Source: an uncultured Eubacterium sp.
GTDB lineage: Bacteria > Bacillota > Clostridia > Lachnospirales > Lachnospiraceae
Assembly (NCBI GenBank): GCA_934351445.1
Contig: CAKRIZ010000034.1
Location: forward strand, 1 to 23,587
Reading direction: 5' to 3'
Length of the DNA stretch: 23,587 nt
Within the stretch, counting starts at the first letter, position 1, and every line of letters starts with the position of its first letter. The position numbers were made by a program, and so were the translations under genes. The notes beneath the pieces were generated by a model that saw only the letters and a list, made by a program, of their open reading frames with translations, did no database searches and was not told the origin of the DNA. Of the stretch, positions 7,118 through 14,792 are shown one piece after another.

Positions 7118-8162
7118 CATTTATTCCGTTTCCGACAGCCATATGCTCTGCCAGGTTCTCGCGTATCACAATGGAATGGGAGACATATTGCAGTTCGTTT
7201 TCGGGACGGATGCCCGATGTGAGATATTCGAACAGGATGTCCAGTGCATGGTAGCCCTGGTGATAGGGCTGCTGGCTGATTGTGGCGAGGATAGTGCCGT
7301 TTTTCAGCAATTCAAGCGTTGTAGGTACCTCGTCAAAAGTGATAATGCGTGGGTGCAGCCCGGACTCCGTGACAGCCTTACATCCGCCATAGATGCCGCC
7401 TGCTGTAAAAAAGAGTGCATCGGTATTAGGGTGTGCAGCGAGCAGTTCCTTTGTGACCGTATAGCTTTCGATTTCATCATCATGATTTTCGGCAATACCG
7501 ACGATGTTGATGTGTGCATAGGAGGCAGAGAGGGTTGTCTGTAATCCCCGGATGCGTTCTGTGTGACAGAGCACACCATCCGAACCGGTGATGATGCCCA
7601 GAGACAACGTATCCGGTGAAGCAAGGGCGAACAGACCGGCAGCAATGCAGCCGCCCTGATAGTAGTCGCTGCCAACGTATGCCAGACGGCGTGAACCCTC
7701 AATATCCGTATTGATCGTCACGACTGGAATATGGTTCTCCGATAATTCGTTGATCCGTCCACGCAGGGTCAGATCGTTGTAGGGTGCGAGCACAAGGCCA
7801 TTGATCCCTTCAGCGGCCAGTTCATCGATCGCAGCCAACTGTGCATCGGCATCGAAATCCACGCGGCGTGTGATCGTTGTGATCCCATAGCCTTTTAGTT
7901 CATCGGCCTTTGCCTGGACACCGTACATGACATCATCGAAAAATGGATTGCTCCTTCCGAACAGGATGACGCCGATTTTATATTTCTTTTTCTGTGCAGC
8001 GAGTGCCGTCCCGGCACGGTTGGGCTGGTAGTCCAATGCCTGCACGATATTCATGACCTTTTCTGCAGTTTTTGGGTTGACGGAACCGCGGTGGTTCAAA
8101 ACGCGGTCTACCGTACCTCTAGATACGCCTGCCAGATCAGCGATCTCTTTGAGTGTAGTCAT
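7107..8162 (-). CDS. LacI-family transcriptional regulator, probable repressor of the sugar operon
   Basis: A 351-residue LacI-type regulator. The N-terminal helix-turn-helix is LKEIADLAGVSRGTVDRVLN (4-23), followed by a hinge region around 44-57 (YQPNRAGTALAAQ) and a periplasmic-binding-protein-like effector domain from about 61. I chose the ATG at 8162-8160, preceded by GGAGGAGCC, rather than an upstream in-frame ATG at 8255 that would add 31 non-conserved residues and run through the promoter. It is divergent from the xylulokinase operon and shares an intergenic region with four CGTGCACG palindromes, so I infer that it represses that operon and itself, with a sugar as likely inducer. The 3' end runs into the shared terminator. 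The exact ligand cannot be read from the sequence. Confidence 0.92.
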   Translation of the reverse strand: MTTLKEIADLAGVSRGTVDRVLNHRGSVNPKTAEKVMNIVQALDYQPNRAGTALAAQKKKYKIGVILFGRSNPFFDDVMYGVQAKADELKGYGITTITRRVDFDADAQLAAIDELAAEGINGLVLAPYNDLTLRGRINELSENHIPVVTINTDIEGSRRLAYVGSDYYQGGCIAAGLFALASPDTLSLGIITGSDGVLCHTERIRGLQTTLSASYAHINIVGIAENHDDEIESYTVTKELLAAHPNTDALFFTAGGIYGGCKAVTESGLHPRIITFDEVPTTLELLKNGTILATISQQPYHQGYHALDILFEYLTSGIRPENELQYVSHSIVIRENLAEHMAVGNGINEKS

Positions 8163-8191
8163 AAGGCTCCTCCATAACATCAATATAGTTA

Positions 8192-8221
8192 AGGATAGCA
8201 TGAACACGTGAAAAAAGTCAA
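8192..8221 (-). promoter_or_regulatory. Promoter of the LacI-family gene
   Basis: On the minus strand TTGACT (8221-8216) and TATCCT (8197-8192) are separated by 18 bp. A CGTGCACG palindrome at 8226-8233 lies directly upstream of the -35, which suits autoregulation. Confidence 0.6.
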
Positions 8222-8225
8222 TAAA

Positions 8226-8233
8226 CGTGCACG
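8226..8233. promoter_or_regulatory. Candidate LacI-family operator, distal site
   Basis: A single CGTGCACG palindrome (with flank, AACGTGCACGAG) four bases upstream of the lacI -35 box and about 140 bp from the main cluster. The spacing would allow a repressor-mediated DNA loop; this is inference. Confidence 0.55.
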
Positions 8234-8326
8234 AGTAACATTTTAAACAATACACAAAAATGATGGTGTATTATTGTTAAAACTAAACAAAAATGCACTT
8301 ATTATTGAAAAAATTATGTGAATGAC

Positions 8327-8356
8327 TTGCAAAAACCATAGATCTTCATGTACAAT
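8327..8356 (+). promoter_or_regulatory. Promoter of the xylulokinase-DUF4867-isomerase operon
   Basis: TTGCAA (8327-8332) and TACAAT (8351-8356) are separated by 18 bp. The predicted start near 8363 lies just upstream of the palindrome cluster, giving a leader of about 115 bases before the kinase ATG. Confidence 0.6.
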
Positions 8357-8370
8357 AGCTACAACGTTAT

Positions 8371-8400
8371 CGTGCACGTGCACGCAATAGGGCGTGCACG
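8371..8400. promoter_or_regulatory. Operator cluster: three CGTGCACG palindromes
   Basis: CGTGCACG occurs at 8371-8378, 8377-8384 (overlapping, together a 14-bp palindrome) and 8393-8400. The outer arms ATCGTGCACG and CGTGCACGAT are also inverted repeats of each other, and CGTGCACGC/GCGTGCACG form a hairpin with a 6-base loop. The central-CG palindrome fits a LacI-family operator. Placed just downstream of the predicted start, it would block early transcription. Confidence 0.7.
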
Positions 8401-8479
8401 ATGTTCACAAGGCGGCTGTACGTTGCGGAATCAGGAATCGATGGATGCGCACAGCCGGCACACATAGGGAGGTCAATAT

Positions 8480-9949
8480 ATGCTTTATATCGGAGTGGAT
8501 CTGGGTACTTCGGCAGTCAAGCTGCTGCTCATGAACACAGAGGGACAGATTCAGAAAATTGTATCAAAAGAGTATCCTATTTATTTTCCCCATCCGGGCT
8601 GGTCTGAACAGAAGCCTGAGGACTGGTTTGAACAGACGATGGCCGGACTGAAGGAGCTGCTGGCAGATTGCGACAAGAGCCAGGTGGCAGGTATCAGTTT
8701 TGGCGGACAGATGCATGGATTGGTAGTGCTTGATGAGAATGACGAGGTCATCCGGCCGGCTTTGTTATGGAACGATGGACGTACCACAGAGGAGTGTGAT
8801 TATCTCAACAATGTGATCGGCAAAGACAAGCTGTCAGAGTATACGGCCAATATTTCGTTTACCGGATTTACTGCGCCGAAGATTCTCTGGATGAAGAATA
8901 AGGAGCCTGAGAATTTTGCACGGATTAAAAAGATTATGCTGCCGAAAGATTATATTGCATACAGGCTGACCGGTGTGCACTGTACCGATGTATCGGATGC
9001 ATCCGGAATGCTCGTATTTGATGTCAAGAACCGCTGCTGGTCAAAGGAGATGTTGGACATCTGCGGTATCAGTGAAGATCAGATGGCAAAGGTATATGAG
9101 TCTTATGAGTGTGTGGGATGTGTATTGCCTGAGATTGCAGCACAGCTTGGTATCCCGGAGACGACAAAGGTCGCAGCTGGAGCCGGAGACAATGCGGCAG
9201 CGGCAGTCGGTACCGGTACTGTCGGTGACGGACAGTGTAATATTTCACTTGGAACGAGCGGAACTGTATTTATATCTTCTGAAAAATTTGGCGTAGATAA
9301 GCATAATGCACTGCATGCATTTGCACATGCTGACGGACATTATCATCTGATGGGTTGCATGTTGAGTGCAGCGAGCTGCAATAAATGGTGGATGGACGAG
9401 ATCATCGGAACGACGGATTATGCTGCAGAGCAGAAGCAGATCGGAAAACTGGGCGAGAACCACGTATACTTCCTGCCGTACCTGATGGGTGAGCGTTCCC
9501 CGCACAATGACCCGAATGCGCGTGCGACATTTATCGGTATGACGATGGATACGACGCGGGCGGATATGACACAGGCGGTGCTCGAGGGTGTTGCGTTTGC
9601 GCTGCGGGATTCGCTTGAGGTAGCCAGATCGCTCGGCATCTCCATCGAGCGCACAAAGATCTGCGGTGGCGGTGCAAAGAGCCCGCTGTGGAAGAAGATG
9701 ATTGCAAATGTGTTGAATATTAAGGTAGATGTGCCTGCCAATGAAGAAGGACCGTCAATGGGCGGCGCGATGTTAGCAGCAGTGGCATGTGGAGAATATG
9801 CGAATGTAGAGGAAGCGGCAGCAAAGATCGTCAGGGTGGTCGATACGGTAGAACCTGATCCTGAACTGGCTGCAAAATATGAAGAACGTTACCAGAAATT
9901 TAAGCAGATCTATCCGGCCTGCAAGCCGCTGTTTGGATTGATTCAGTAG
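8480..9949 (+). CDS. xylB: Xylulokinase-type FGGY carbohydrate kinase
   Basis: Cytoplasmic kinase that phosphorylates D-xylulose, or a closely related pentulose, to the 5-phosphate using ATP. The 489-residue length fits XylB. Domain I begins with the phosphate-binding GVDLGTSAVKLLL (5-17), GGQMHG (75-80) is the sugar-contacting segment typical of xylulokinases, and LLWNDGR (95-101) follows. The catalytic base is D237 in AGAGDNAAAAVG, and the domain II ATPase motif SLGTSGTVF follows at about 257. A GGGAGG Shine-Dalgarno lies seven bases before the ATG. It is the first gene of a three-gene unit with the DUF4867 protein and the FucI-like isomerase. XylB-like sequence supports D-xylulose, but D-ribulose or L-xylulose kinases of the same family cannot be excluded. 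Confidence 0.9.
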   Translation: MLYIGVDLGTSAVKLLLMNTEGQIQKIVSKEYPIYFPHPGWSEQKPEDWFEQTMAGLKELLADCDKSQVAGISFGGQMHGLVVLDENDEVIRPALLWNDGRTTEECDYLNNVIGKDKLSEYTANISFTGFTAPKILWMKNKEPENFARIKKIMLPKDYIAYRLTGVHCTDVSDASGMLVFDVKNRCWSKEMLDICGISEDQMAKVYESYECVGCVLPEIAAQLGIPETTKVAAGAGDNAAAAVGTGTVGDGQCNISLGTSGTVFISSEKFGVDKHNALHAFAHADGHYHLMGCMLSAASCNKWWMDEIIGTTDYAAEQKQIGKLGENHVYFLPYLMGERSPHNDPNARATFIGMTMDTTRADMTQAVLEGVAFALRDSLEVARSLGISIERTKICGGGAKSPLWKKMIANVLNIKVDVPANEEGPSMGGAMLAAVACGEYANVEEAAAKIVRVVDTVEPDPELAAKYEERYQKFKQIYPACKPLFGLIQ

Positions 9950-9998
9950 GATATCAAATAGTATAGGAAAGCATAGGAATAAGAGGAGGAAAACTGAC

Positions 9999-10619
9999 AT
10001 GAAGATTCAGAATGTGACAGATGATTCTTTCCGCAAATACGGAAAAGTCGTAAAAAATATTGATTTTTCAGGACTGGTTCAGGCATTAAATGAAAAGACC
10101 CCTACACCGGATGATGTGGTCTATGAGCCTTCTGTTGCAGCACTTGAGGAGCTGCCGGTATTTGCAGAGCTTCAGGCAAAGACCTATGGGGAACTGCCGA
10201 TCCAGATCGGATACTGTAACGGACAGAACTACCTGCTCAACGCGGTAGAGTACCACCGTTCTTCCGAGATTAACGTAGCCGGAACGGATGCGATTTTATT
10301 AGTCGGACAGCAGAAGGACATCACAGATGAGTTCACCTATGATACTTCTCTCATTGAGGCATTTTTCGTGCCGAAGGGAACTGCTGTAGAACTGTATGCG
10401 ACGACGCTTCACTATGCGCCGTGCAGTGTCGGGGATAACAAGTTCCAGGTAGCGATTGTACTGCCGAAGGATACAAATCTGCCGCTTGATGCAGATCATG
10501 AGGGCTGGGAGGACGCGCTCATTACCGCAAAAAATAAATGGTTAATCGGACACCCGCAGGGCGGTCTGCCGGAAGGATCACACATTGGTCTGGTCGGCGA
10601 GAATGTCTCTGTCAAATAA
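9999..10619 (+). CDS. DUF4867 family protein (cupin-like), sugar-operon associated
   Basis: A 206-residue soluble protein I assign, from memory, to DUF4867, a family seen beside FucI-like isomerases and FGGY kinases in gut Firmicutes. There is no signal peptide or membrane segment. The opening segment DDSFRKYGKVV resembles the start of ureidoglycolate-lyase-like cupins, and the middle (about 82-165) alternates beta-strand segments and turns (EYHRSSEINVAGTDAILLVG ... FFVPKGTAVELYATTLHYAPC), as in a double-stranded beta-helix. H84, H137 and C141 might be ligand or metal residues, but this is a guess. It lies 49 bp after the kinase and 38 bp before the isomerase, with a GAGGAGG site. By position it may be a sugar mutarotase, a lyase or an accessory to the isomerase; the function is unknown. 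Confidence 0.65.
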   Translation: MKIQNVTDDSFRKYGKVVKNIDFSGLVQALNEKTPTPDDVVYEPSVAALEELPVFAELQAKTYGELPIQIGYCNGQNYLLNAVEYHRSSEINVAGTDAILLVGQQKDITDEFTYDTSLIEAFFVPKGTAVELYATTLHYAPCSVGDNKFQVAIVLPKDTNLPLDADHEGWEDALITAKNKWLIGHPQGGLPEGSHIGLVGENVSVK

Positions 10620-10657
10620 TATAATCTAAGAATTTAAAAAATCAGGAGGATAAAAAA

Positions 10658-12142
10658 ATGAACAACATTCCCAAAGTAAAAGTAGGTATTGTGGCAGTCA
10701 GCCGTGACTGTTTCCCGGAGTCTTTATCTGTAAACCGCAGAAAAGCACTCGTAGCAGCATATGAGGGCAAGTATGGCAAGGATGACATCTATGAGTGCCC
10801 GGTATGTATCGTGGAGAGCGAGATCCACATGGTTCAGGCATTAGAGGATATTAAGGCTGCCGGATGTAATGCATTATGTGTCTATCTCGGAAACTTTGGT
10901 CCGGAGATCTCTGAGACCTTGTTAGCAAAGCATTTTGACGGTCCGAAGATGTTCATCGCTGCTGCTGAGGAGTCACAAAATGACCTGATCCAGGGACGTG
11001 GTGATGCATATTGTGGTATGCTCAATGCCAGCTACAACTTAAAACTGCGTAACGTAGGCGCTTATATTCCTGAGTATCCGGTTGGAGACGCAGATGATCT
11101 TGCCGATATGATTCATGGATTCCTGCCGATCGCAAGAGCTATCATCGGATTATCAGATTTAAAGATTATTTCTTTCGGCCCGAGACCGCTCAACTTCCTT
11201 GCATGTAATGCACCGATCAAGCAGTTATACAACCTCGGTGTAGAGATCGAGGAGAACTCAGAGCTGGATTTATTTGAAGCATTTAACAAGCATGAAGGAG
11301 ATGCGAGAATCCCTGAGGTTGTTGCTGATATGGAGAAAGAGCTCGGAGCCGGTAACAAGAAGCCTGAGATTCTTGCCAAACTCGCACAGTATGAGCTGAC
11401 TCTGCTTGACTGGGTAGATGCACACAAGGGATATCGCAAGTATGTAGCGATCGCTGGAAAATGCTGGCCTGCATTCCAGACACAGTTTGGATTCGTTCCC
11501 TGCTATGTAAACAGCCGTCTGACCGGAAGGGGAATCCCGGTATCCTGTGAGGTAGATATCTACGGATGCTTAAGCGAATTCATCGGAACCTGCATTTCTG
11601 AGGATGCGGTTACACTGCTCGATATCAACAACTCTGTACCGAAGGATATGTACAAGGAGTCTATCGAGGGCAAATTCGATTATAAGCATACGGATACATT
11701 CATGGGATTCCATTGTGGAAATACCTGCTCAAAGAAGCTGTCCAGCCACGAGATGAAGTACCAGATGATCATGGCAAGAAGCCTGCCGGTTGAGGTGACA
11801 AATGGAACACTCGAGGGAGATATTGTTCCTGGAGATATCACATTCTATCGTCTGCAGTCTACAGCAGATTGCAAGCTGCGCGCATATGTGGCACAGGGAG
11901 AAGTTCTTCCGGTAGCGACCAAGTCATTCGGAGCGATCGGTGTGTTCGCAATCAAGGAGATGGGACGCTTCTACAGACATGTACTGATTGAGAAGAATTA
12001 TCCTCATCACGGAGCGGTTGCTTTCGGACATTACGGAAAGGAATTATTCGAAGTATTTAAGTATCTCGGAGTACCGGTAGAGGATCTGAACTACAACCAG
12101 CCTGCATCCCTGCCTTATCCGACGGAGAATCCGTTCGCATAA
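10658..12142 (+). CDS. L-fucose isomerase-like aldose-ketose isomerase
   Basis: A 494-residue cytoplasmic enzyme of the FucI/AraA isomerase superfamily, which interconverts aldoses and ketoses with a Mn2+ site. FucI of E. coli is longer (591 residues), so this is a short divergent member. Candidate metal ligands are E298 in SCEVDIYG, D322 in TLLDINNS (24 residues apart, matching the spacing I recall for E337 and D361 of FucI) and H450 or H451 in YPHHGAVAFGHYG. H352 in GFHCGN is also in a likely active-site loop. The RBS is AGGAGGA. Co-transcribed with a xylulokinase, it probably makes a pentulose (from D-xylose, D-arabinose or another pentose) for that kinase. True L-fucose use is less likely because no fuculose-phosphate aldolase is present. 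No XylA lies in the window. Confidence 0.8.
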   Translation: MNNIPKVKVGIVAVSRDCFPESLSVNRRKALVAAYEGKYGKDDIYECPVCIVESEIHMVQALEDIKAAGCNALCVYLGNFGPEISETLLAKHFDGPKMFIAAAEESQNDLIQGRGDAYCGMLNASYNLKLRNVGAYIPEYPVGDADDLADMIHGFLPIARAIIGLSDLKIISFGPRPLNFLACNAPIKQLYNLGVEIEENSELDLFEAFNKHEGDARIPEVVADMEKELGAGNKKPEILAKLAQYELTLLDWVDAHKGYRKYVAIAGKCWPAFQTQFGFVPCYVNSRLTGRGIPVSCEVDIYGCLSEFIGTCISEDAVTLLDINNSVPKDMYKESIEGKFDYKHTDTFMGFHCGNTCSKKLSSHEMKYQMIMARSLPVEVTNGTLEGDIVPGDITFYRLQSTADCKLRAYVAQGEVLPVATKSFGAIGVFAIKEMGRFYRHVLIEKNYPHHGAVAFGHYGKELFEVFKYLGVPVEDLNYNQPASLPYPTENPFA

Positions 12143-12154
12143 AATTGTTGACCG

Positions 12155-12183
12155 TTCACAAGATGAATCGGATCTGATATAAT
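12155..12183 (+). promoter_or_regulatory. Promoter upstream of the sensing operon
   Basis: TTCACA (12155-12160), 17-bp spacer, then TGATATAAT, an extended -10 with perfect TATAAT at 12178-12183. The predicted start falls inside the hairpin that begins at 12187. A TTGACC at 12148 would give a 24-bp spacer and is less likely to be the -35. Confidence 0.55.
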
Positions 12184-12186
12184 ATG

Positions 12187-12229
12187 ACCGGAATATACCT
12201 GTGAGTATTCATGGGCATATTCCGGTTTT
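12187..12229 (+). terminator. Terminator after the isomerase operon, possible attenuator
   Basis: A perfect 10-bp stem, ACCGGAATAT (12187-12196) with ATATTCCGGT (12217-12226), has a 20-base loop and ends in TTTTG. It ends the upstream operon, but because it starts next to a promoter -10 it could also attenuate transcripts beginning there. A shorter alternative pairing, GAATA (12191-12195) with TATTC (12206-12210), is visible. Confidence 0.65.
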
Positions 12230-12278
12230 GCATCATAGATAATGGATATAGGTCAGAGTGCAGTCTAAGGAAACTATT

Positions 12279-13310
12279 ATGATAAAGAGAAAAATAACTA
12301 TTTTTTTGCTGGTGGCAGTATTTATTCTGGCACCAGTTGTATTGATGGTGTATGGAAGAGTGCTCTATGGTGGCACGAGCAAAGAAATAGAGCAGATGAC
12401 GACGTATGGCAGACATTACGTGATGATCACGGGGGAAGAAGACAGTGGGTTATGGGATGCTGTATATGAGAGCGCTAGGACTGAAGGTGAAAAACAGGGC
12501 ATCTATGTGGAGCGTTTCGGAGATAATCTCGCGGTGAAATATGACACCTGTCAACTGGTGAAAATGGCTGTACAGGCTTCGGTGGACGGTATCATTGTCA
12601 ACGGGGATGACAGTGATGAGATGACGGCCTGCATCAATGAGGCGGTAAATCAGGGCATTCCGGTGGCAACTGTACTCAACGATTGCAGCGGCAGTAAGCG
12701 CCAGTGTTTTGCCGGTGCCAATAATTATAATATTGGACAGGAATATGGCAGACAGATCCAACAGGCATTAAAAGGCAATGACAAGAAGCGCATGAAAAAA
12801 GTGCTGGTGCTGATCGAGAATAATTCAGGCGATACATCGGGAAACCTGATTTTACTGGGTATTCGTGAAACGCTGGAACGGGAAATCAAAATCACACATG
12901 AAGTAGCTGTAGATGCGGTTCAGGTAGATAATTTGGATAGCTTTGGTGCGGAGGAGTATATCCGGGATGTCTTTCTGGATGAGGATCAGACGCCTGACAT
13001 TCTGGTCTGCCTGAGCGGTGTCTATACACAGTGTGCGTATCAGGCGGCAGTCGATTATAACAAAGTGGGTGTTGTACAGATCTTCGGCTATTTTGATTCA
13101 CCGCAGATTCTGGATGCACTGGCAAAAAATATTCTTACGGTAACGATCGCACCGGATACGGCAGAGATGGGGCGGTTAAGCGTAAGGGCTTTGGATGAAT
13201 ACCGGCAGACCGGGTATACAAACGGATATACAGCCGTTGATGTACAACTGATCACCGCGGCAGAAGCAGGGGAGCGTCTGGCGCGTATCGGGCAGGAGCA
13301 GGGCTTATGA
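12279..13310 (+). CDS. Membrane-anchored sugar-binding sensor protein (XylFII-like)
   Basis: A 343-residue protein with an N-terminal hydrophobic anchor (about 6-24, IFLLVAVFILAPVVLMVYG), no lipobox cysteine, and an extracellular periplasmic-binding-protein domain of the Peripla_BP_4 sugar type (YVMITGEEDSGLWDAVYESA ... VDGIIVNGDD ... QGIPVATVLND ... FAGANNYNIGQEYGRQI). I chose the ATG at 12279, with an AAGGA about nine bases upstream, over a GTG at 12258. It is directly followed by a LytS-like kinase with a 4-base ATGA overlap. This matches the C. beijerinckii XylFII-LytS-YesN arrangement, where the anchored binding protein presents xylose to the kinase. The ligand here is not proven; galactose- or ribose-type sugars are also possible. 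Confidence 0.75.
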   Translation: MIKRKITIFLLVAVFILAPVVLMVYGRVLYGGTSKEIEQMTTYGRHYVMITGEEDSGLWDAVYESARTEGEKQGIYVERFGDNLAVKYDTCQLVKMAVQASVDGIIVNGDDSDEMTACINEAVNQGIPVATVLNDCSGSKRQCFAGANNYNIGQEYGRQIQQALKGNDKKRMKKVLVLIENNSGDTSGNLILLGIRETLEREIKITHEVAVDAVQVDNLDSFGAEEYIRDVFLDEDQTPDILVCLSGVYTQCAYQAAVDYNKVGVVQIFGYFDSPQILDALAKNILTVTIAPDTAEMGRLSVRALDEYRQTGYTNGYTAVDVQLITAAEAGERLARIGQEQGL

Positions 13311-14791
13311 AGAAGAAATGGATGAATCTGACACTGCGCCAGAAACTGATTATGCTGTTTGTGGTGACATCATGCTTTATTGTGATCGTCAATTTGTATA
13401 CCTATGCATCCGTCAGTGAGATGCTGCGGCGTGTAGAGAAAGTCTATACGAGCAATGTCAGCCTGAACGACCTATCGGATGGACTGGACGCATTGCAGAC
13501 AGCGACATCCGATTACCTGCAGACCAAGAGCTCAGATGCGATGGAGCGTTATTACCGCTGTGAACAGGAATACAGGGATCTGCTGGAGATGCTCAACCGC
13601 AAGGCGACCGATAATGAGATACTATTGACGGAGAAAAATATCTATGGCCTGTCACAGAGCTATCTTGCGCTGTCAGGTGAGATCATACAGGCAAAACGTG
13701 GACGGAATGTGGAAAAATATGCGTCTTTGTATGGAGATTCCTCGTTGTTGTATGATGAAATACATACGTTTATATATAGTCTGAACAATGAGCAGTTTAA
13801 AAATAATTCGGTGACATATCGGGCATTGGTTGAATCCCTGCGCTATACAGAGGTGATCACAGTAATCATTCTGCTGCTTGTCCTGATTGGAAACGGCAGC
13901 CTGATCGTGATGAGTACACGGCTGATTACCGAACCACTCAAATTGCTGGCAGAAGCAGCCAATGAGATCGCAAAAGGAAATCTGGAGATCGACCAGATAC
14001 CGGTACAGCAGCAGGATGAGGTCGGTATCGTGACGGCTGCCTTTAACCAGATGGTGACGAGCATCCGCACCTATATCGAACAGCTACGGATCACGATGGA
14101 GCGAGAGAGCCAGCTCAAAGAGCGTGAATTGATGATGCAGAGCCATCTGAAGGATGCACAGCTCAAATATCTGCAGGCGCAGATCAATCCGCATTTTTTA
14201 TTTAATACACTGAATGCGGGTGCACAGCTTGCGATGATGGAGGATGCGGCGAAAACAGAGCAGTTTCTGCTGAATGTGTCTGAGTTTTTCCGCTACAATG
14301 TGCGCAAAAATAATCAACAGGTGACACTTGGTGAGGAGGTTCGCCTGGTAGATAATTATGTCTATATTTTAAATGTACGGTTTGCGGGTGAGATCCACTT
14401 TGAAAAAGAGGTGGATCAGTCGCTGGGCAATGTGGCAGTACCGGGCATGATCCTGCAGCCGCTTGTGGAGAATGCAGTGAATTACGGGATCCGTGATATT
14501 GACTGGGAAGGACGGATTGAGCTGACGGTTTGCCGTAAGGATCATCACATCAGCATCAGTGTCTGGGACAATGGCGCAGGTATGATGAGAGAGCGGATCG
14601 ACCAGGTGCTGACCGGATCGATTGACGAGGAAGCTGCGACCGACCATTCCAATGGTGTCGGTATGCGCAATGTGATCGAACGGTTGAACCTGTTCTTTCA
14701 TGACCAGGCAAAGATGGAGATATTAAGCGAGGGATTAAACAAAGGAACGGAGGTCGTGATCACGATTCCGTTTGCAGATGAGGAGGAATAG
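13307..14791 (+). CDS. LytS/YesM-type sensor histidine kinase
   Basis: A 494-residue membrane histidine kinase. TM1 (about 13-33) and TM2 (about 182-204) flank an extracellular helical region of about 150 residues, followed by HAMP (about 205-258), a coiled coil and the His_kinase domain. The phospho-accepting histidine is H296 in QAQINPHFLFNTLN, the signature of the LytS/YesM class. The ATPase domain shows the N box LVENAVNYGI (N389), the G1 box DNGAGM (421-426) and the G2 box GVGMRN (450-455). All key residues are intact. ATGA overlap with the binding protein upstream and a 1-bp gap to the response regulator show translational coupling. The small extracellular region fits a kinase that reads an anchored binding protein rather than the sugar itself; this is inferred from the XylFII-LytS precedent. 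Confidence 0.93.
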   Translation: MKKKWMNLTLRQKLIMLFVVTSCFIVIVNLYTYASVSEMLRRVEKVYTSNVSLNDLSDGLDALQTATSDYLQTKSSDAMERYYRCEQEYRDLLEMLNRKATDNEILLTEKNIYGLSQSYLALSGEIIQAKRGRNVEKYASLYGDSSLLYDEIHTFIYSLNNEQFKNNSVTYRALVESLRYTEVITVIILLLVLIGNGSLIVMSTRLITEPLKLLAEAANEIAKGNLEIDQIPVQQQDEVGIVTAAFNQMVTSIRTYIEQLRITMERESQLKERELMMQSHLKDAQLKYLQAQINPHFLFNTLNAGAQLAMMEDAAKTEQFLLNVSEFFRYNVRKNNQQVTLGEEVRLVDNYVYILNVRFAGEIHFEKEVDQSLGNVAVPGMILQPLVENAVNYGIRDIDWEGRIELTVCRKDHHISISVWDNGAGMMRERIDQVLTGSIDEEAATDHSNGVGMRNVIERLNLFFHDQAKMEILSEGLNKGTEVVITIPFADEEE

Positions 14792-14792
14792 C

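Noticed and set aside
8274..8290. Near-palindrome TTGTTAAAACTAAACAA between lacI and the kinase gene
   Set aside because: AT-rich, imperfect and single-copy; I could not tie it to a known regulator or place it against a promoter.
12450..12761. Minus-strand open frame inside the anchored binding protein gene
   Set aside because: A shadow of the real gene without a start signal or protein-like pattern.
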